Below the pieces are notes generated by a model. The model was given only the letters and a program-made list of their open reading frames with translations. It was not told the DNA's origin and ran no database searches. From Fluviicola sp. (GTDB lineage Bacteria > Bacteroidota > Bacteroidia > Flavobacteriales_D > Crocinitomicaceae), in NCBI GenBank assembly GCA_002734065.2, contig NVXU02000045.1, positions 124,001-188,000 on the forward strand: a DNA stretch of 64,000 nt, read 5' to 3'. The translations under genes and the position numbers were made by a program. Numbering within the stretch: position 1 is the stretch's first letter; the number at the start of each line of letters is the position of its first letter. This document shows positions 51,535-59,829 of this stretch, piece by piece.

Positions 51535-51578
51535 AATCTTTTTTTTGTAAAATTATTAATTATTGTTTCGTTGAACCA

Positions 51579-51590
51579 TGATTTACGTCA
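51579..51590. promoter_or_regulatory. FNR-like box TGATTTACGTCA
   Basis: TGA-N6-TCA palindrome, 45 bases upstream of the DoxX-like gene start at 51534; the flanking bases extend it to ATGA-N6-TCAT. Confidence 0.55.
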
Positions 51591-51680
51591 TGCTTTAAAG
51601 ATTACAAGTAATATTTACTGTTCTATTTCACTGAAAAGTATGGCTTTACTGGAGAAAGCCTTGGAATTAAAGTTTTAGTA

Positions 51681-51692
51681 TGATGAGAATCA
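51681..51692. promoter_or_regulatory. FNR-like box TGATGAGAATCA
   Basis: Perfect ATGAT-N4-ATCAT when flanks are included, about 80 bases upstream of the first nitrate transporter. TAATTTTA (about 51738) resembles a -7 box, which would put the operator near -60 relative to transcription. Confidence 0.6.
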
Positions 51693-51772
51693 TATTACGC
51701 ACTATCCGTCCTCATTTATAAGCTTGTTATTAGACTCTAATTTTACACCATAAACTAAAAGTTAGATGAATT

Positions 51773-53689
51773 ATGGAGTCAGAAAAGTTTAAATTATTTG
51801 ATTGGTCACAGGAGAAAGTAAGAGTGCTTCACTATACTTGGATAGCGTTCTTTTTGACATTCTTTGTGTGGTTTAATATGGCACCGTTGAAAACCGCAAT
51901 GGTGGACGCTTTTTCATTCTTAGACATGAAAAACTTTAAGGCGCTGTTATTGTGTAATGTCGCTTTAACGATACCTGCCAGAATTGTGGTAGGTGCATTG
52001 GTCGATAAGCACGGGCCTAGAGTTGTGTTTTCGGGACTTATGGTTTTGACCATCGTTCCAGGTTTAATGTTTGCCTTTGGTAATTCATTTACACAACTGG
52101 TTATTTCGCGTTTGCTTTTAAGTTCTATCGGTGCAGGTTTTGTAATCGGTATTAAAATGACAGATAACTGGTTTCCTCCACAACATATTGGTCGTGCAGA
52201 GGGGTTTTACGCAGGTTGGGGTAATTTCGGTTCTGCTGCAGCAGCAGGTCTAATTCCAGTAATTGGATTGACACTCATTGGTGGTGAGGTAGGTTGGAGA
52301 TGGTCTATGGCGATTAGTAGTATAATAACTGCTGCCTATGGTGTATTCTACTACTTTGCTGTGAGAGATTACCCAACAGGAAAAGAACCCGTAAAAAAAA
52401 TAAAAGGGAAGGGAAGTAGCGAAATGCCCGTATCATCGTATTTAGGATTGGCTTCTTCTCTTTTTTGGACGATTCCTTTATATGCAGCTTTAGGTTTACT
52501 CGCTAGAAACTTGCAGAAACAACAAATCATTGATAAGGAATATGTGCAAGAGCAAAGTTATGAGAACACAGACAAGATTTTCAACGATGCAGATGCCGCC
52601 AAGGTGCTATTTATAGGACAGGTCAATAATTTCTATGACAAAGGCGATGAGGTAAAATTAATTGCTGACAGCAAAGTAATAGGTGACTTTAAAAAAGGGG
52701 AAGACATCAATGCGGACAGATCCTTATTTGAAAAGGCGGACAAAGTAGAGGTTTACAAAAAAGGAAAACTAAAACTAACGCACAAGAAGAAAGCAATTCT
52801 GAAAAAATACGATGGCTTGGCCGTTGTTAAAGAATACAAGAAAGTCGAGTTGCAAGAAACGTATAAGCAAGGAAATTTAGCTGCTTTTTACAGTGATGGA
52901 AATGTAGTAAGAACCTACAAGAATATGTTCACAATGAAAAACATGTACATCATTTGGATTGTTTTAGCGCTCTTCTATATTTACAAAGCGTTTGCAATCA
53001 TTCGATTTAACTTACCACGATTAAAAGCAGGTATTCCTGAAGAAGAGAAATTTCCATTCAGCAGTATCGCTGCTCTAAACACAACTTATTTTGCCAATTT
53101 TGGTGCAGAGTTAGCCGTTGTTTCTATGTTGCCGATGTTCTTTGAAGGAATATTCAACTTTACACCTCAAATGGCAGGGTTGGTTGCGATGTCGTTTGCA
53201 TTTGTGAACCTATTCGCTCGTCCTTTGGGTGGTTATCTTTCTGACAGAATGGGATCGCGTAAGAAAACAATGCTGATGTATATGGTTGGTATAACCTTAG
53301 GATTCTTCTTAATGGGACTCATTAGTAAATGGGACGGTGTCACCGGAGACGGTGTTCAGTTATTAGCGCCTATGTTTGATGGTGGTTGGTGGATTGTTGT
53401 TTCTATCATGATTACGATGTTCGCTTCCATGTTCGTTCAGGGAGCAGAAGGTGCAACATTCGCAATGATACCATCTATCAAAAAAGAACTCACAGGGAGA
53501 ATAGCAGGAATGGCTGGAGCGTACGGAAATGTAGGAGCAGTAACCTACTTGTTCATTCTCGCTCAAGTCGATTCTAAAACATTCTTCTTCATTCTATCAA
53601 CAGGTGCAGCAATAAGTGTTATTGCTTGCTTCTTCTTACTGAAAGAGCCAAAAGGCGCATTTGGAAAAGAACAAAAAGAAATAGTATAA
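51773..53689 (+). CDS. NarK-type nitrate/nitrite transporter with a large soluble insertion
   Basis: 638 residues, MFS nitrate/nitrite porter. N-terminal half: WIAFFLTFFVWFNMAPLKTA, PARIVVGALVDKHGPRVVF, and the nitrate signature GWGNFGSAAAAGLIPVIG. C-terminal half: ARPLGGYLSDRMGSRKKTML and GMAGAYGNVGAVTYLFILAQ. Between helices 6 and 7 lies about 150-170 extra residues, flanked by a hydrophobic segment on each side (SLFWTIPLYAALGLLARN and MYIIWIVLALFYIYKAFAII), strongly charged and Lys-rich (KVEVYKKGKLKLTHKKKAIL). Usual NarK is about 430-480 residues. First of two tandem transporters. Confidence 0.93.
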   Translation: MESEKFKLFDWSQEKVRVLHYTWIAFFLTFFVWFNMAPLKTAMVDAFSFLDMKNFKALLLCNVALTIPARIVVGALVDKHGPRVVFSGLMVLTIVPGLMFAFGNSFTQLVISRLLLSSIGAGFVIGIKMTDNWFPPQHIGRAEGFYAGWGNFGSAAAAGLIPVIGLTLIGGEVGWRWSMAISSIITAAYGVFYYFAVRDYPTGKEPVKKIKGKGSSEMPVSSYLGLASSLFWTIPLYAALGLLARNLQKQQIIDKEYVQEQSYENTDKIFNDADAAKVLFIGQVNNFYDKGDEVKLIADSKVIGDFKKGEDINADRSLFEKADKVEVYKKGKLKLTHKKKAILKKYDGLAVVKEYKKVELQETYKQGNLAAFYSDGNVVRTYKNMFTMKNMYIIWIVLALFYIYKAFAIIRFNLPRLKAGIPEEEKFPFSSIAALNTTYFANFGAELAVVSMLPMFFEGIFNFTPQMAGLVAMSFAFVNLFARPLGGYLSDRMGSRKKTMLMYMVGITLGFFLMGLISKWDGVTGDGVQLLAPMFDGGWWIVVSIMITMFASMFVQGAEGATFAMIPSIKKELTGRIAGMAGAYGNVGAVTYLFILAQVDSKTFFFILSTGAAISVIACFFLLKEPKGAFGKEQKEIV

Positions 53690-53725
53690 ATAAGTATAAA
53701 CGAGTATAAATTAAAATCAATATTT

Positions 53726-55354
53726 ATGGATGTTAACATAGAGAAATGGGATGTCGAAGACGAAGGTTTTTGGGCTTCCACAGGTAAAAAAATAGCAAAT
53801 AAGAACCTCTGGTCTTCAATACCAGCTCTTCTTTTAGCATTCTCCGTATGGATAATGTGGGGAGTGTTGGTGAAGTACATGAAAGAGTTCGGGTTCACTT
53901 TTGGAATGACAGAAGGCTTAACGCCTGGTTCCAATGAGTATGTGGATGCGCTAAAAGAAGTGAATAACCTCTATTATACGCTTCCGGCGATAGCAGGTTT
54001 AGCTGGGGCAACACTCAGACTTCCCAACTCATTTTTAATCTCATTGGGAGGTGGACGTAATGTTGTTTTTGTAACAACAGCTCTGCTTTTAATTCCAGCG
54101 ATTGGAACAGGAATGGCTTTGAGTGATATCAATACACCTTACATGTTCTTTGCAATCATGGCATTGCTCTCAGGATTTGGTGGAGGTAATTTCTCATCTT
54201 CCATGAGTAATATCTCTTTCTTCTTTCCTAAGAAAGTTCAAGGTTATGCTTTGGGAATGAATGCAGGATTGGGCAACCTCGGTGTTGCAGTAATGCAGAA
54301 ATTAATACCATTTGTGGTAGGATTCTCCCTATTCGGAGGAACAGTTGGGTCCGTTGCTACGGCAAAAGGAGCACCCTTTGAAGGATTACAAAATGCAGCT
54401 TGGGTTTGGGTGCCGTTAATTGCACTTACAGCTATTGTTGCTTTCTTTAGAATGAACAATGTTTCTACAGGAACACCAAGTTTGCCAAATACTGCAAAAG
54501 GCGTTTCTAAAACTTTATACATGCTCGTATTAGGACTTATAGCAGCAAGTATTGGAGCATTCTTACTAATCGGTATCCCTTGGGGAGACTGGGGAATGAA
54601 GAATGCATCCATGTGGATAGTGCTTCCAATTGTTATTTTGCTCGCCGTCATGCTGATGAAGTATGCAACTCCGACAGATATCAGAGGAAACTTGAAAAAA
54701 CAATTCTCGATTCTTGGAGATAAGCACAACTGGATAATGACCATCATTTATACCATGACCTTTGGTTCTTTTATCGGCTACTCCATGGTGTTCCCAAAGT
54801 TGGCACAAGATATATTTGTTTACTCGAATCCTTTAGATCCAGAATGGGTCAATCCAAATGCTCCTAATATTATGATTTGGGCATTCCTAGGACCTGCTTT
54901 TGGAGCCTTAATCCGACCAATCGGTGGAATTCTCGCCGATAAAGTGAACAGTGGTGCGAAAATAACCATGTGGAGTACCATCTTTCAAATTATCGCAGCA
55001 TTGTCTGTTGCCTACTTTGTAGTTCAGGCAAGAGATTCGGTAACGCCAGAGCAATATTGGTGGCCATTCTTTGCTTCCTTTATGGTGCTGTTCTTGATGA
55101 CAGGGATAGGAAATGGATCAACCTTCAGAAGTATTCCTTATATATTCTCTAAAGAGAAAGCAGGTCCCGTTTTAGGCTGGACGGCAGCAATCGCAGCCTA
55201 CGGAGCATTTATTATTCCTAAGGTTTTTGGACAACAAGTTAAAGCTGGACATGCAGAATACGCTTTGTATGGATTCGCAATTTACTATTTGATTTGCCTC
55301 ATTCTGAATTGGTGGTATTATCAAGGACCGAAACGTGAATTCGACAATCCATAA
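53726..55354 (+). CDS. NarK-type nitrate/nitrite transporter, second of the tandem pair
   Basis: 542 residues, about twelve transmembrane helices. Nitrate/nitrite porter motifs: ALLLAFSVWIMWGVLVKYMK, GFGGGNFSSSMSNISFFFPK, then GMNAGLGNLGVAVMQKLIPF in helix 5 and AFGALIRPIGGILADKVNSG. It starts 36 bases after the first transporter, suggesting one transcript. In organisms with paired NarK1/NarK2, one is often a proton symporter and the other a nitrate/nitrite antiporter; which is which here was not determined. Ends before a hairpin. Confidence 0.93.
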   Translation: MDVNIEKWDVEDEGFWASTGKKIANKNLWSSIPALLLAFSVWIMWGVLVKYMKEFGFTFGMTEGLTPGSNEYVDALKEVNNLYYTLPAIAGLAGATLRLPNSFLISLGGGRNVVFVTTALLLIPAIGTGMALSDINTPYMFFAIMALLSGFGGGNFSSSMSNISFFFPKKVQGYALGMNAGLGNLGVAVMQKLIPFVVGFSLFGGTVGSVATAKGAPFEGLQNAAWVWVPLIALTAIVAFFRMNNVSTGTPSLPNTAKGVSKTLYMLVLGLIAASIGAFLLIGIPWGDWGMKNASMWIVLPIVILLAVMLMKYATPTDIRGNLKKQFSILGDKHNWIMTIIYTMTFGSFIGYSMVFPKLAQDIFVYSNPLDPEWVNPNAPNIMIWAFLGPAFGALIRPIGGILADKVNSGAKITMWSTIFQIIAALSVAYFVVQARDSVTPEQYWWPFFASFMVLFLMTGIGNGSTFRSIPYIFSKEKAGPVLGWTAAIAAYGAFIIPKVFGQQVKAGHAEYALYGFAIYYLICLILNWWYYQGPKREFDNP

Positions 55355-55364
55355 ACAAATAACT

Positions 55365-55400
55365 TCCAAACTCTATTTAATTGAATAGATAGAGTTTGGA
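55365..55400. terminator. Hairpin between narK and porin genes
   Basis: TCCAAACTCTAT (55365-55376) and ATAGAGTTTGGA (55389-55400) are perfect complements around a 12-base loop. Only TTATAAAA follows, so termination would be weak; it may set a partial drop or protect mRNA between transporter and porin. Confidence 0.55.
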
Positions 55401-55435
55401 TTATAAAAAGAATAATTAAACCAAAAAGTAGTAGT

Positions 55436-56779
55436 ATGAAAACAATTGTAAAAAAAGGATTGGCATTTGCGATAATGTCATTAGCAGCAGGAACTATGTA
55501 TGCTCAGTTCAAAATATCGGGTGAGATTAGACCTAGAATGGAGTATAGAAATGGATTTAAAAAGTTAGCCAGTACAACGAGCAAAAATGCTGCGTTCATT
55601 GACCAGAGAACACGGTTGAATTTTGACTATAAAAAAGATAGAATTCAATTTAAAGTGGTTTTACAAGATGTCCGGGTTTGGGGAAGTCAATCTCAACTGA
55701 ATGGAAATGAGGATTTTGGAGTTTCTATTCATGAAGCATGGGGACAGGCATCTTTAAATAAGAATTTCTCGGTTCGCTTTGGACGACAAGAGTTGGTCTA
55801 TGATGATCATCGAATTTTTGGTAATGTAGGATGGGCGCAACAAGCAAGAAGCCATGATGCGGTAGTTTTTAAGTATCAAAAAGATAAAATAAAGTTTGAT
55901 ATCGGTGGAGCTTATAACCAAAATGGTGCAGGTCTCATAGGAACTGATTACACCGTTATGAAGAGTTACAAAACAATGCAATACTTCTGGGGTAACTACA
56001 AAGCTTCGAAAGAATTCAATGTTAGCCTTTTGGCCTTGTCAGTTGGTCAACAAGTGAACTTTACAAATACCTTGGGTAACGCCGATTACTACGATAATTA
56101 TACCTTAACCGCTGGAACAAGAATGGTTTATAAAAAGGACAAATTTGGAGCCAGTTTGAATGCCTATTATCAATTAGGTTCGGCGAATGTAATGCCAGCT
56201 AAAGATGTATCGGGATATGATATCGGTATTGATGTGTTTTATCAAGCCTCAAAAGTTTTTAAAGCAACGTTGGGTTATGAAATGTTGTCTGGAAACAGCC
56301 AAACGGATACAACAGCGTCTGGTTTAAATACCAACAGAGCATTTAATCCATACTTTGGTACAAATCACAAGTTCAATGGTTTCATGGATTATTTCTATGT
56401 TGGAAATCATGCGGGGAGTGTTGGATTGAACGATATTTATCTAAAACTTGATTTTAAATTGAAAAAATTCTCTACCGGAGTCACAACGCATGCTTTCTTA
56501 GCGAATAATGATGTAATGGACCAGAATGAGTTCGCTACAACAGGAAATATCAAGGCAATGGATGCATATTTAGGTGCTGAAATAGATGTTTTTGGAGCAT
56601 TTAAATTAGCGCCTGGTGCAACTGTGAAACTGGGTTATTCTCACATGATTGGAACCGATACAATGGTAGCAATCAGAGGAGGAAGTACTGCCGCTACATC
56701 TAACTGGGGATATGTTATGATTATTATGAAACCAGTTTTATTCGATAGTGCGGCAAAAAAGAAAGAAAATAAAAAATAG
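55436..56779 (+). CDS. Outer-membrane porin, alginate-export/OprE-like family
   Basis: 447 residues. A Gram-negative signal peptide (MKTIVKKGLAFAIMSLAAGT to MYAQ) is followed by a beta-barrel with regular strand periodicity. ISGEIRPRMEYRNG, FIDQRTRLNFDYKKD, the IHEAWGQASLNKNFSVRFGR stretch and the adjacent RQELVYDDHRIFG are typical of alginate_exp-type barrels, which serve as general or anion channels. Placement right after two NarK genes suggests nitrate/nitrite entry across the outer membrane; no alginate genes are near. Ends with a Lys/Asn-rich tail. Confidence 0.85.
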   Translation: MKTIVKKGLAFAIMSLAAGTMYAQFKISGEIRPRMEYRNGFKKLASTTSKNAAFIDQRTRLNFDYKKDRIQFKVVLQDVRVWGSQSQLNGNEDFGVSIHEAWGQASLNKNFSVRFGRQELVYDDHRIFGNVGWAQQARSHDAVVFKYQKDKIKFDIGGAYNQNGAGLIGTDYTVMKSYKTMQYFWGNYKASKEFNVSLLALSVGQQVNFTNTLGNADYYDNYTLTAGTRMVYKKDKFGASLNAYYQLGSANVMPAKDVSGYDIGIDVFYQASKVFKATLGYEMLSGNSQTDTTASGLNTNRAFNPYFGTNHKFNGFMDYFYVGNHAGSVGLNDIYLKLDFKLKKFSTGVTTHAFLANNDVMDQNEFATTGNIKAMDAYLGAEIDVFGAFKLAPGATVKLGYSHMIGTDTMVAIRGGSTAATSNWGYVMIIMKPVLFDSAAKKKENKK

Positions 56780-56790
56780 ACAGTCATTTT

Positions 56791-56830
56791 AAAGCACGAA
56801 TATTCTTCCTCTAAGAGTATTCGTGCTTTT
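56791..56830. terminator. Terminator after the porin gene
   Basis: AAAGCACGAATA (56791-56802) pairs with TATTCGTGCTTT (56818-56829) with further pairing inside the loop, followed by a short T run. It closes the narK-narK-porin transcript immediately upstream of an FNR-like box. Confidence 0.85.
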
Positions 56831-56831
56831 A

Positions 56832-56843
56832 TGATTTATATCA
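56832..56843. promoter_or_regulatory. FNR-like box TGATTTATATCA
   Basis: TGAT-N4-ATCA directly after the porin terminator and about 57 bases upstream of the hemerythrin gene, so it should control the hemerythrin-moaA-crp set. Confidence 0.6.
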
Positions 56844-56899
56844 TTTAATCAACTGATTTTATTGATGACCTTTACCTAAGTAATAGTAGTCATATATAA

Positions 56900-57610
56900 T
56901 TGAAAACGATGAAAATAATTAATAAAATAGGAAAGAGAATTGATGGAAATCAATCTGATAAAGCGATTAAAAAGGAACTCAAAGAAGAAGATCCAATTAT
57001 TCGCAATGCGGAAAAGGATGATGCAGAAGAACTTTCTCCAATGGATCCGCCAGATGCGTATGATGAAAAACAAGCAATTGGTGTCGAATACGATGATTTG
57101 CATGAGAATTTAAAAGAACTGTGTGATGAACACAAAGGAGCCATCGAAAAGTGCGATGCTTTCGAAAAAGCACTGATGGATTTTAAAGAAGGTGGTTTTT
57201 ACATCACCAAAGAAATCAATGATGCATTCAATGAGTTTTTCGTTGCCTTTGATGAGTCCGTTATTCCTCACAACAAGAAAGAAGAGAAAGGTCTGTTCTT
57301 AGTCCTACAGAAAAAACTATTGGAATCTGGAGAACACAGCACGGGAGATAATCCTCACACACCAGTCGATTTAATGGAAGACGACCACGTGAAAATGCTC
57401 CAATTAGCAACACTTTCTTTTAATTTCTTAGGATTGGCAATGAGATTAAAAGACAACGAAGACATCGCCATGACCTTTGACATCGCCTACAACAATGGCA
57501 AAGAATTAGTCGAATTGTTGAGGTTACACATTTACAGAGAAGACCACACCATTTTTCCACTGGCGCAAGAACTTCTTACAAAAGAAGAATTGAGCACATT
57601 TTATGATTAA
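56900..57610 (+). CDS. Hemerythrin-domain protein
   Basis: 236 residues. The first about 65 residues are acidic and lysine-rich; residues about 70-230 form the hemerythrin four-helix bundle: DEHKGAIEKCDAF, SVIPHNKKEEKGLFLVL, MEDDHVKML and LRLHIYREDHTIFPLAQELL supply the His and Glu ligands of a di-iron site. It may bind oxygen or NO, or act with the RIC-type protein in nitrosative defence. It overlaps moaA by eight bases, an unusual coupling of a hemerythrin with Moco synthesis. No signal peptide. Confidence 0.88.
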   Translation: MKTMKIINKIGKRIDGNQSDKAIKKELKEEDPIIRNAEKDDAEELSPMDPPDAYDEKQAIGVEYDDLHENLKELCDEHKGAIEKCDAFEKALMDFKEGGFYITKEINDAFNEFFVAFDESVIPHNKKEEKGLFLVLQKKLLESGEHSTGDNPHTPVDLMEDDHVKMLQLATLSFNFLGLAMRLKDNEDIAMTFDIAYNNGKELVELLRLHIYREDHTIFPLAQELLTKEELSTFYD

Positions 57611-58604
57611 AAATCCCCTAAATATCATTGATAAATTCGGTCGTGTACACGATTATTTGAGAATTTCCTTGACAGAACGGTGCAATTTGCGTTGTTTCTA
57701 TTGCATGCCAGAAGAAGGGGTAAAACTAAGAGACAAAGCCAACTTCATGACGAGCGAAGAAGTGCTTGGCATTGCAAAAACCTTCGTAAGATTAGGCGTG
57801 AAAAAAATCAGGTTGACAGGAGGCGAACCCTTGATAAAAAAAGATGCCAAGCATTTACTTTTAGAATTAGGAAAACTTCCTGTAGAATTAGCCATTACAA
57901 CCAATGCTGTTTTAGTAGATCAATTCATCGAGACCTTTAAAGAAGCTGGAATTAATTCCGTCAATGTGAGTTTAGATTCGTTGGAAGAAAAAAGTTTCAA
58001 TGCTATTTCACGAAGGAATTATTTCGATAGAATTAAAGCGAACATCGATTTGCTCATCAAAAACGATTTCCACGTGAAGATCAATGTGGTGGTTATTCGC
58101 AACTTGAATGAACACGAAATCCCCGACTTTATTAGTTGGACCAAAAACGAGAATATACATGTTCGTTTTATCGAATTCATGCCTTTTGACGGTAATCAAT
58201 GGAATTGGGACAAGAAAGTTTCCTACAAAGAGATTATGCAAATTGCCAAGGATCGTTTTGGTGAGAAATGCATCTTCAAAATTGAGGATGCAAAAAACGA
58301 TACCGCTAGAAATTACCGACTCATTGATGGAGAAGGAACTTTCGGAGTTATCAGTTCTGTTACGAATCCATTCTGCGATACGTGCAACAGAATAAGACTG
58401 ACAGCTGACGGGAAGATAAAAAACTGCCTGTTCTCACAAGATGAAACTGATTTATTGACGGCATATAGAAAAGAAAAAGACATTGAAACGCTTATTTATG
58501 CTGCAATAAGAGATAAGAAAAAGGAAAGGGGGGGAGCACGTGCATTCGACGATGGTTTCGTAGAAAATATGAAAAATCGCTCCATGACCACAATTGGAGG
58601 ATAG
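57603..58604 (+). CDS. moaA: GTP 3',8-cyclase MoaA
   Basis: 333 residues, radical SAM enzyme that with MoaC starts Moco synthesis from GTP. N-terminal cluster motif CNLRCFYCMPEEG, SAM-binding LTGGEPLI, the C-terminal [4Fe-4S] cluster CDTCNRIRLTADGKIKNCLF and the final Gly-Gly (MTTIGG) that is needed for activity. It starts eight bases before the end of the hemerythrin gene and is about 9 kb from the rest of the Moco genes, so the pathway is split into two transcripts with FNR-like boxes before both. Confidence 0.96.
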   Translation: MIKNPLNIIDKFGRVHDYLRISLTERCNLRCFYCMPEEGVKLRDKANFMTSEEVLGIAKTFVRLGVKKIRLTGGEPLIKKDAKHLLLELGKLPVELAITTNAVLVDQFIETFKEAGINSVNVSLDSLEEKSFNAISRRNYFDRIKANIDLLIKNDFHVKINVVVIRNLNEHEIPDFISWTKNENIHVRFIEFMPFDGNQWNWDKKVSYKEIMQIAKDRFGEKCIFKIEDAKNDTARNYRLIDGEGTFGVISSVTNPFCDTCNRIRLTADGKIKNCLFSQDETDLLTAYRKEKDIETLIYAAIRDKKKERGGARAFDDGFVENMKNRSMTTIGG

Positions 58605-58633
58605 TGAAATGAGTAAAAAAATGAGTTGAGAAA

Positions 58634-59302
58634 ATGAATACTTTTATAGAAAATAGTTGCGACAAAGAATGGCAAGAATTTATTTCTTTTCACAAGAAAG
58701 TCATTACTTTTAAAAAAGGAGATTTCATTTTTAAAGCCGGTGAAAAAACGAAAGGATTGTACATCATCGATGCAGGTAAAATCAAAGTAACTTATCGCCA
58801 ATACGACGGCAGTGACCGATTGATTCGCTTGGCAAAAACGGGCGATGTTTTAGGTCATCGGGGTTTTGGTGGCTCATGGAAATATCCTATTTCTGCCATG
58901 GCGTTAGACGATGTGCAAGTCAGTTTTATTCCTGTCAATGTCTTCAATGTTCTGGCAAAATCAGACCCAAAATTCACCTATCAACTCATGATGTTCTTTG
59001 CAGAAGAATTGCGAAAATCAGAAGCTAAAATAAAGCATTATCCTGTGAGAATTCAAGTGGCAAGAGCAATTCTAGACAACTACAAAGCCTTTGGTTTTGA
59101 AAACGAAAACTCAACAAAGCTCAGTTACACCTTATCCAGAAAAGACATCGCCAACAAGGCGGGAACAACCTACGAAACAGTCGTTAGAAATGTAGCGGAG
59201 TTGAATAAGACGGGTATCGTGAAGATAGATGGCAAGTCTTTGCATATTTTAGACTTGGAAGGCTTGAGAAGGATTGCAAGACCGGTGTATAGTAGTGAGT
59301 GA
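58634..59302 (+). CDS. Crp/Fnr-family regulator without the FNR cysteine set
   Basis: 222 residues. cNMP-type sensor domain (HKKVITFKKGDFIFKAGEKT to ILYHYPVRIQ-like dimer helix RKSEAKIKHYPVRIQVARAI) and a winged HTH with TLSRKDIANKAGTTYETVVR. ETVVR keeps the Glu and Arg that read TGA/TCA half sites. There is one N-terminal Cys only, so no iron-sulfur cluster is expected; it may sense NO through heme, another ligand, or nothing, as in DNR-like proteins. It is the last gene of the hemerythrin-moaA set. Confidence 0.87.
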   Translation: MNTFIENSCDKEWQEFISFHKKVITFKKGDFIFKAGEKTKGLYIIDAGKIKVTYRQYDGSDRLIRLAKTGDVLGHRGFGGSWKYPISAMALDDVQVSFIPVNVFNVLAKSDPKFTYQLMMFFAEELRKSEAKIKHYPVRIQVARAILDNYKAFGFENENSTKLSYTLSRKDIANKAGTTYETVVRNVAELNKTGIVKIDGKSLHILDLEGLRRIARPVYSSE

Positions 59303-59339
59303 GTCATCATTTTGGGTATAATATCTTCATAACGAGGTT

Positions 59340-59730
59340 ATTTTATCCCATTTGAAAGTGATTTTACTCCATTTGCAGACGTTCGGAACACATTTCAAGT
59401 AGGTTTTTTAACATTCATTGTATATTTTACTCCACTTACAATCGTTCGGAACACATTTCAAGTAAGTTTTTTAACATTCATTGTATATTTTACTCCACTT
59501 ATAATCGTTCGGAACACATTTCAAGTAAGTTTTATACCATTTGAAGTCTATTTTACTCCATTTACAAGCGTTCGGAACACATTTTAAGTATGTTTTTTAA
59601 CATTTGAAGTCTATTTTATTCCATTTGCAAGCGTTCGGAATACATTTTCAAGTAAGTTTTATACGATTTGAAGTCTATTTTATTCCATTTACAAGCATTC
59701 GGAACACATTTTCAAGCTGTATTATATTTG
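59340..59730. repeat. Six 63-64 bp tandem repeats
   Basis: Units share GTTCGGAACACATTTCAAGTA and a CTATTTTACTCCATTTACAA-like half. GTTCGG (or ATTCGG) recurs at 59381, 59444, 59507, 59570, 59633 and 59697, a period of 63, 63, 63, 63 and 64 bases. Units 1-3 and 4-6 form two slightly different subtypes (ACATTCATTGTATA versus TTTGAAGTCTATT). Stop codons occur in the frames I checked on the minus strand, so it is not a repeat protein. The 527 bp gap from 59303 to 59829 holds nothing else. Confidence 0.9.
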
Positions 59731-59829
59731 AAGCCCTTTCAGTTTATTACTAATTTTATTTACATGTACTAACTTTGATTTAATCACTTGTTGCCCAATA
59801 GCTTAATGATTTTATTAGCGGTTCGTGTT

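Noticed and set aside
53363-53577. Open frames inside the first narK on both strands
   Set aside because: They overlap the strongly supported transporter in other frames and show no protein family features.
59340-59730. A CRISPR array
   Set aside because: The 63-64 bp units follow each other directly with no unique spacers, and no cas genes are nearby, so this is a tandem repeat.
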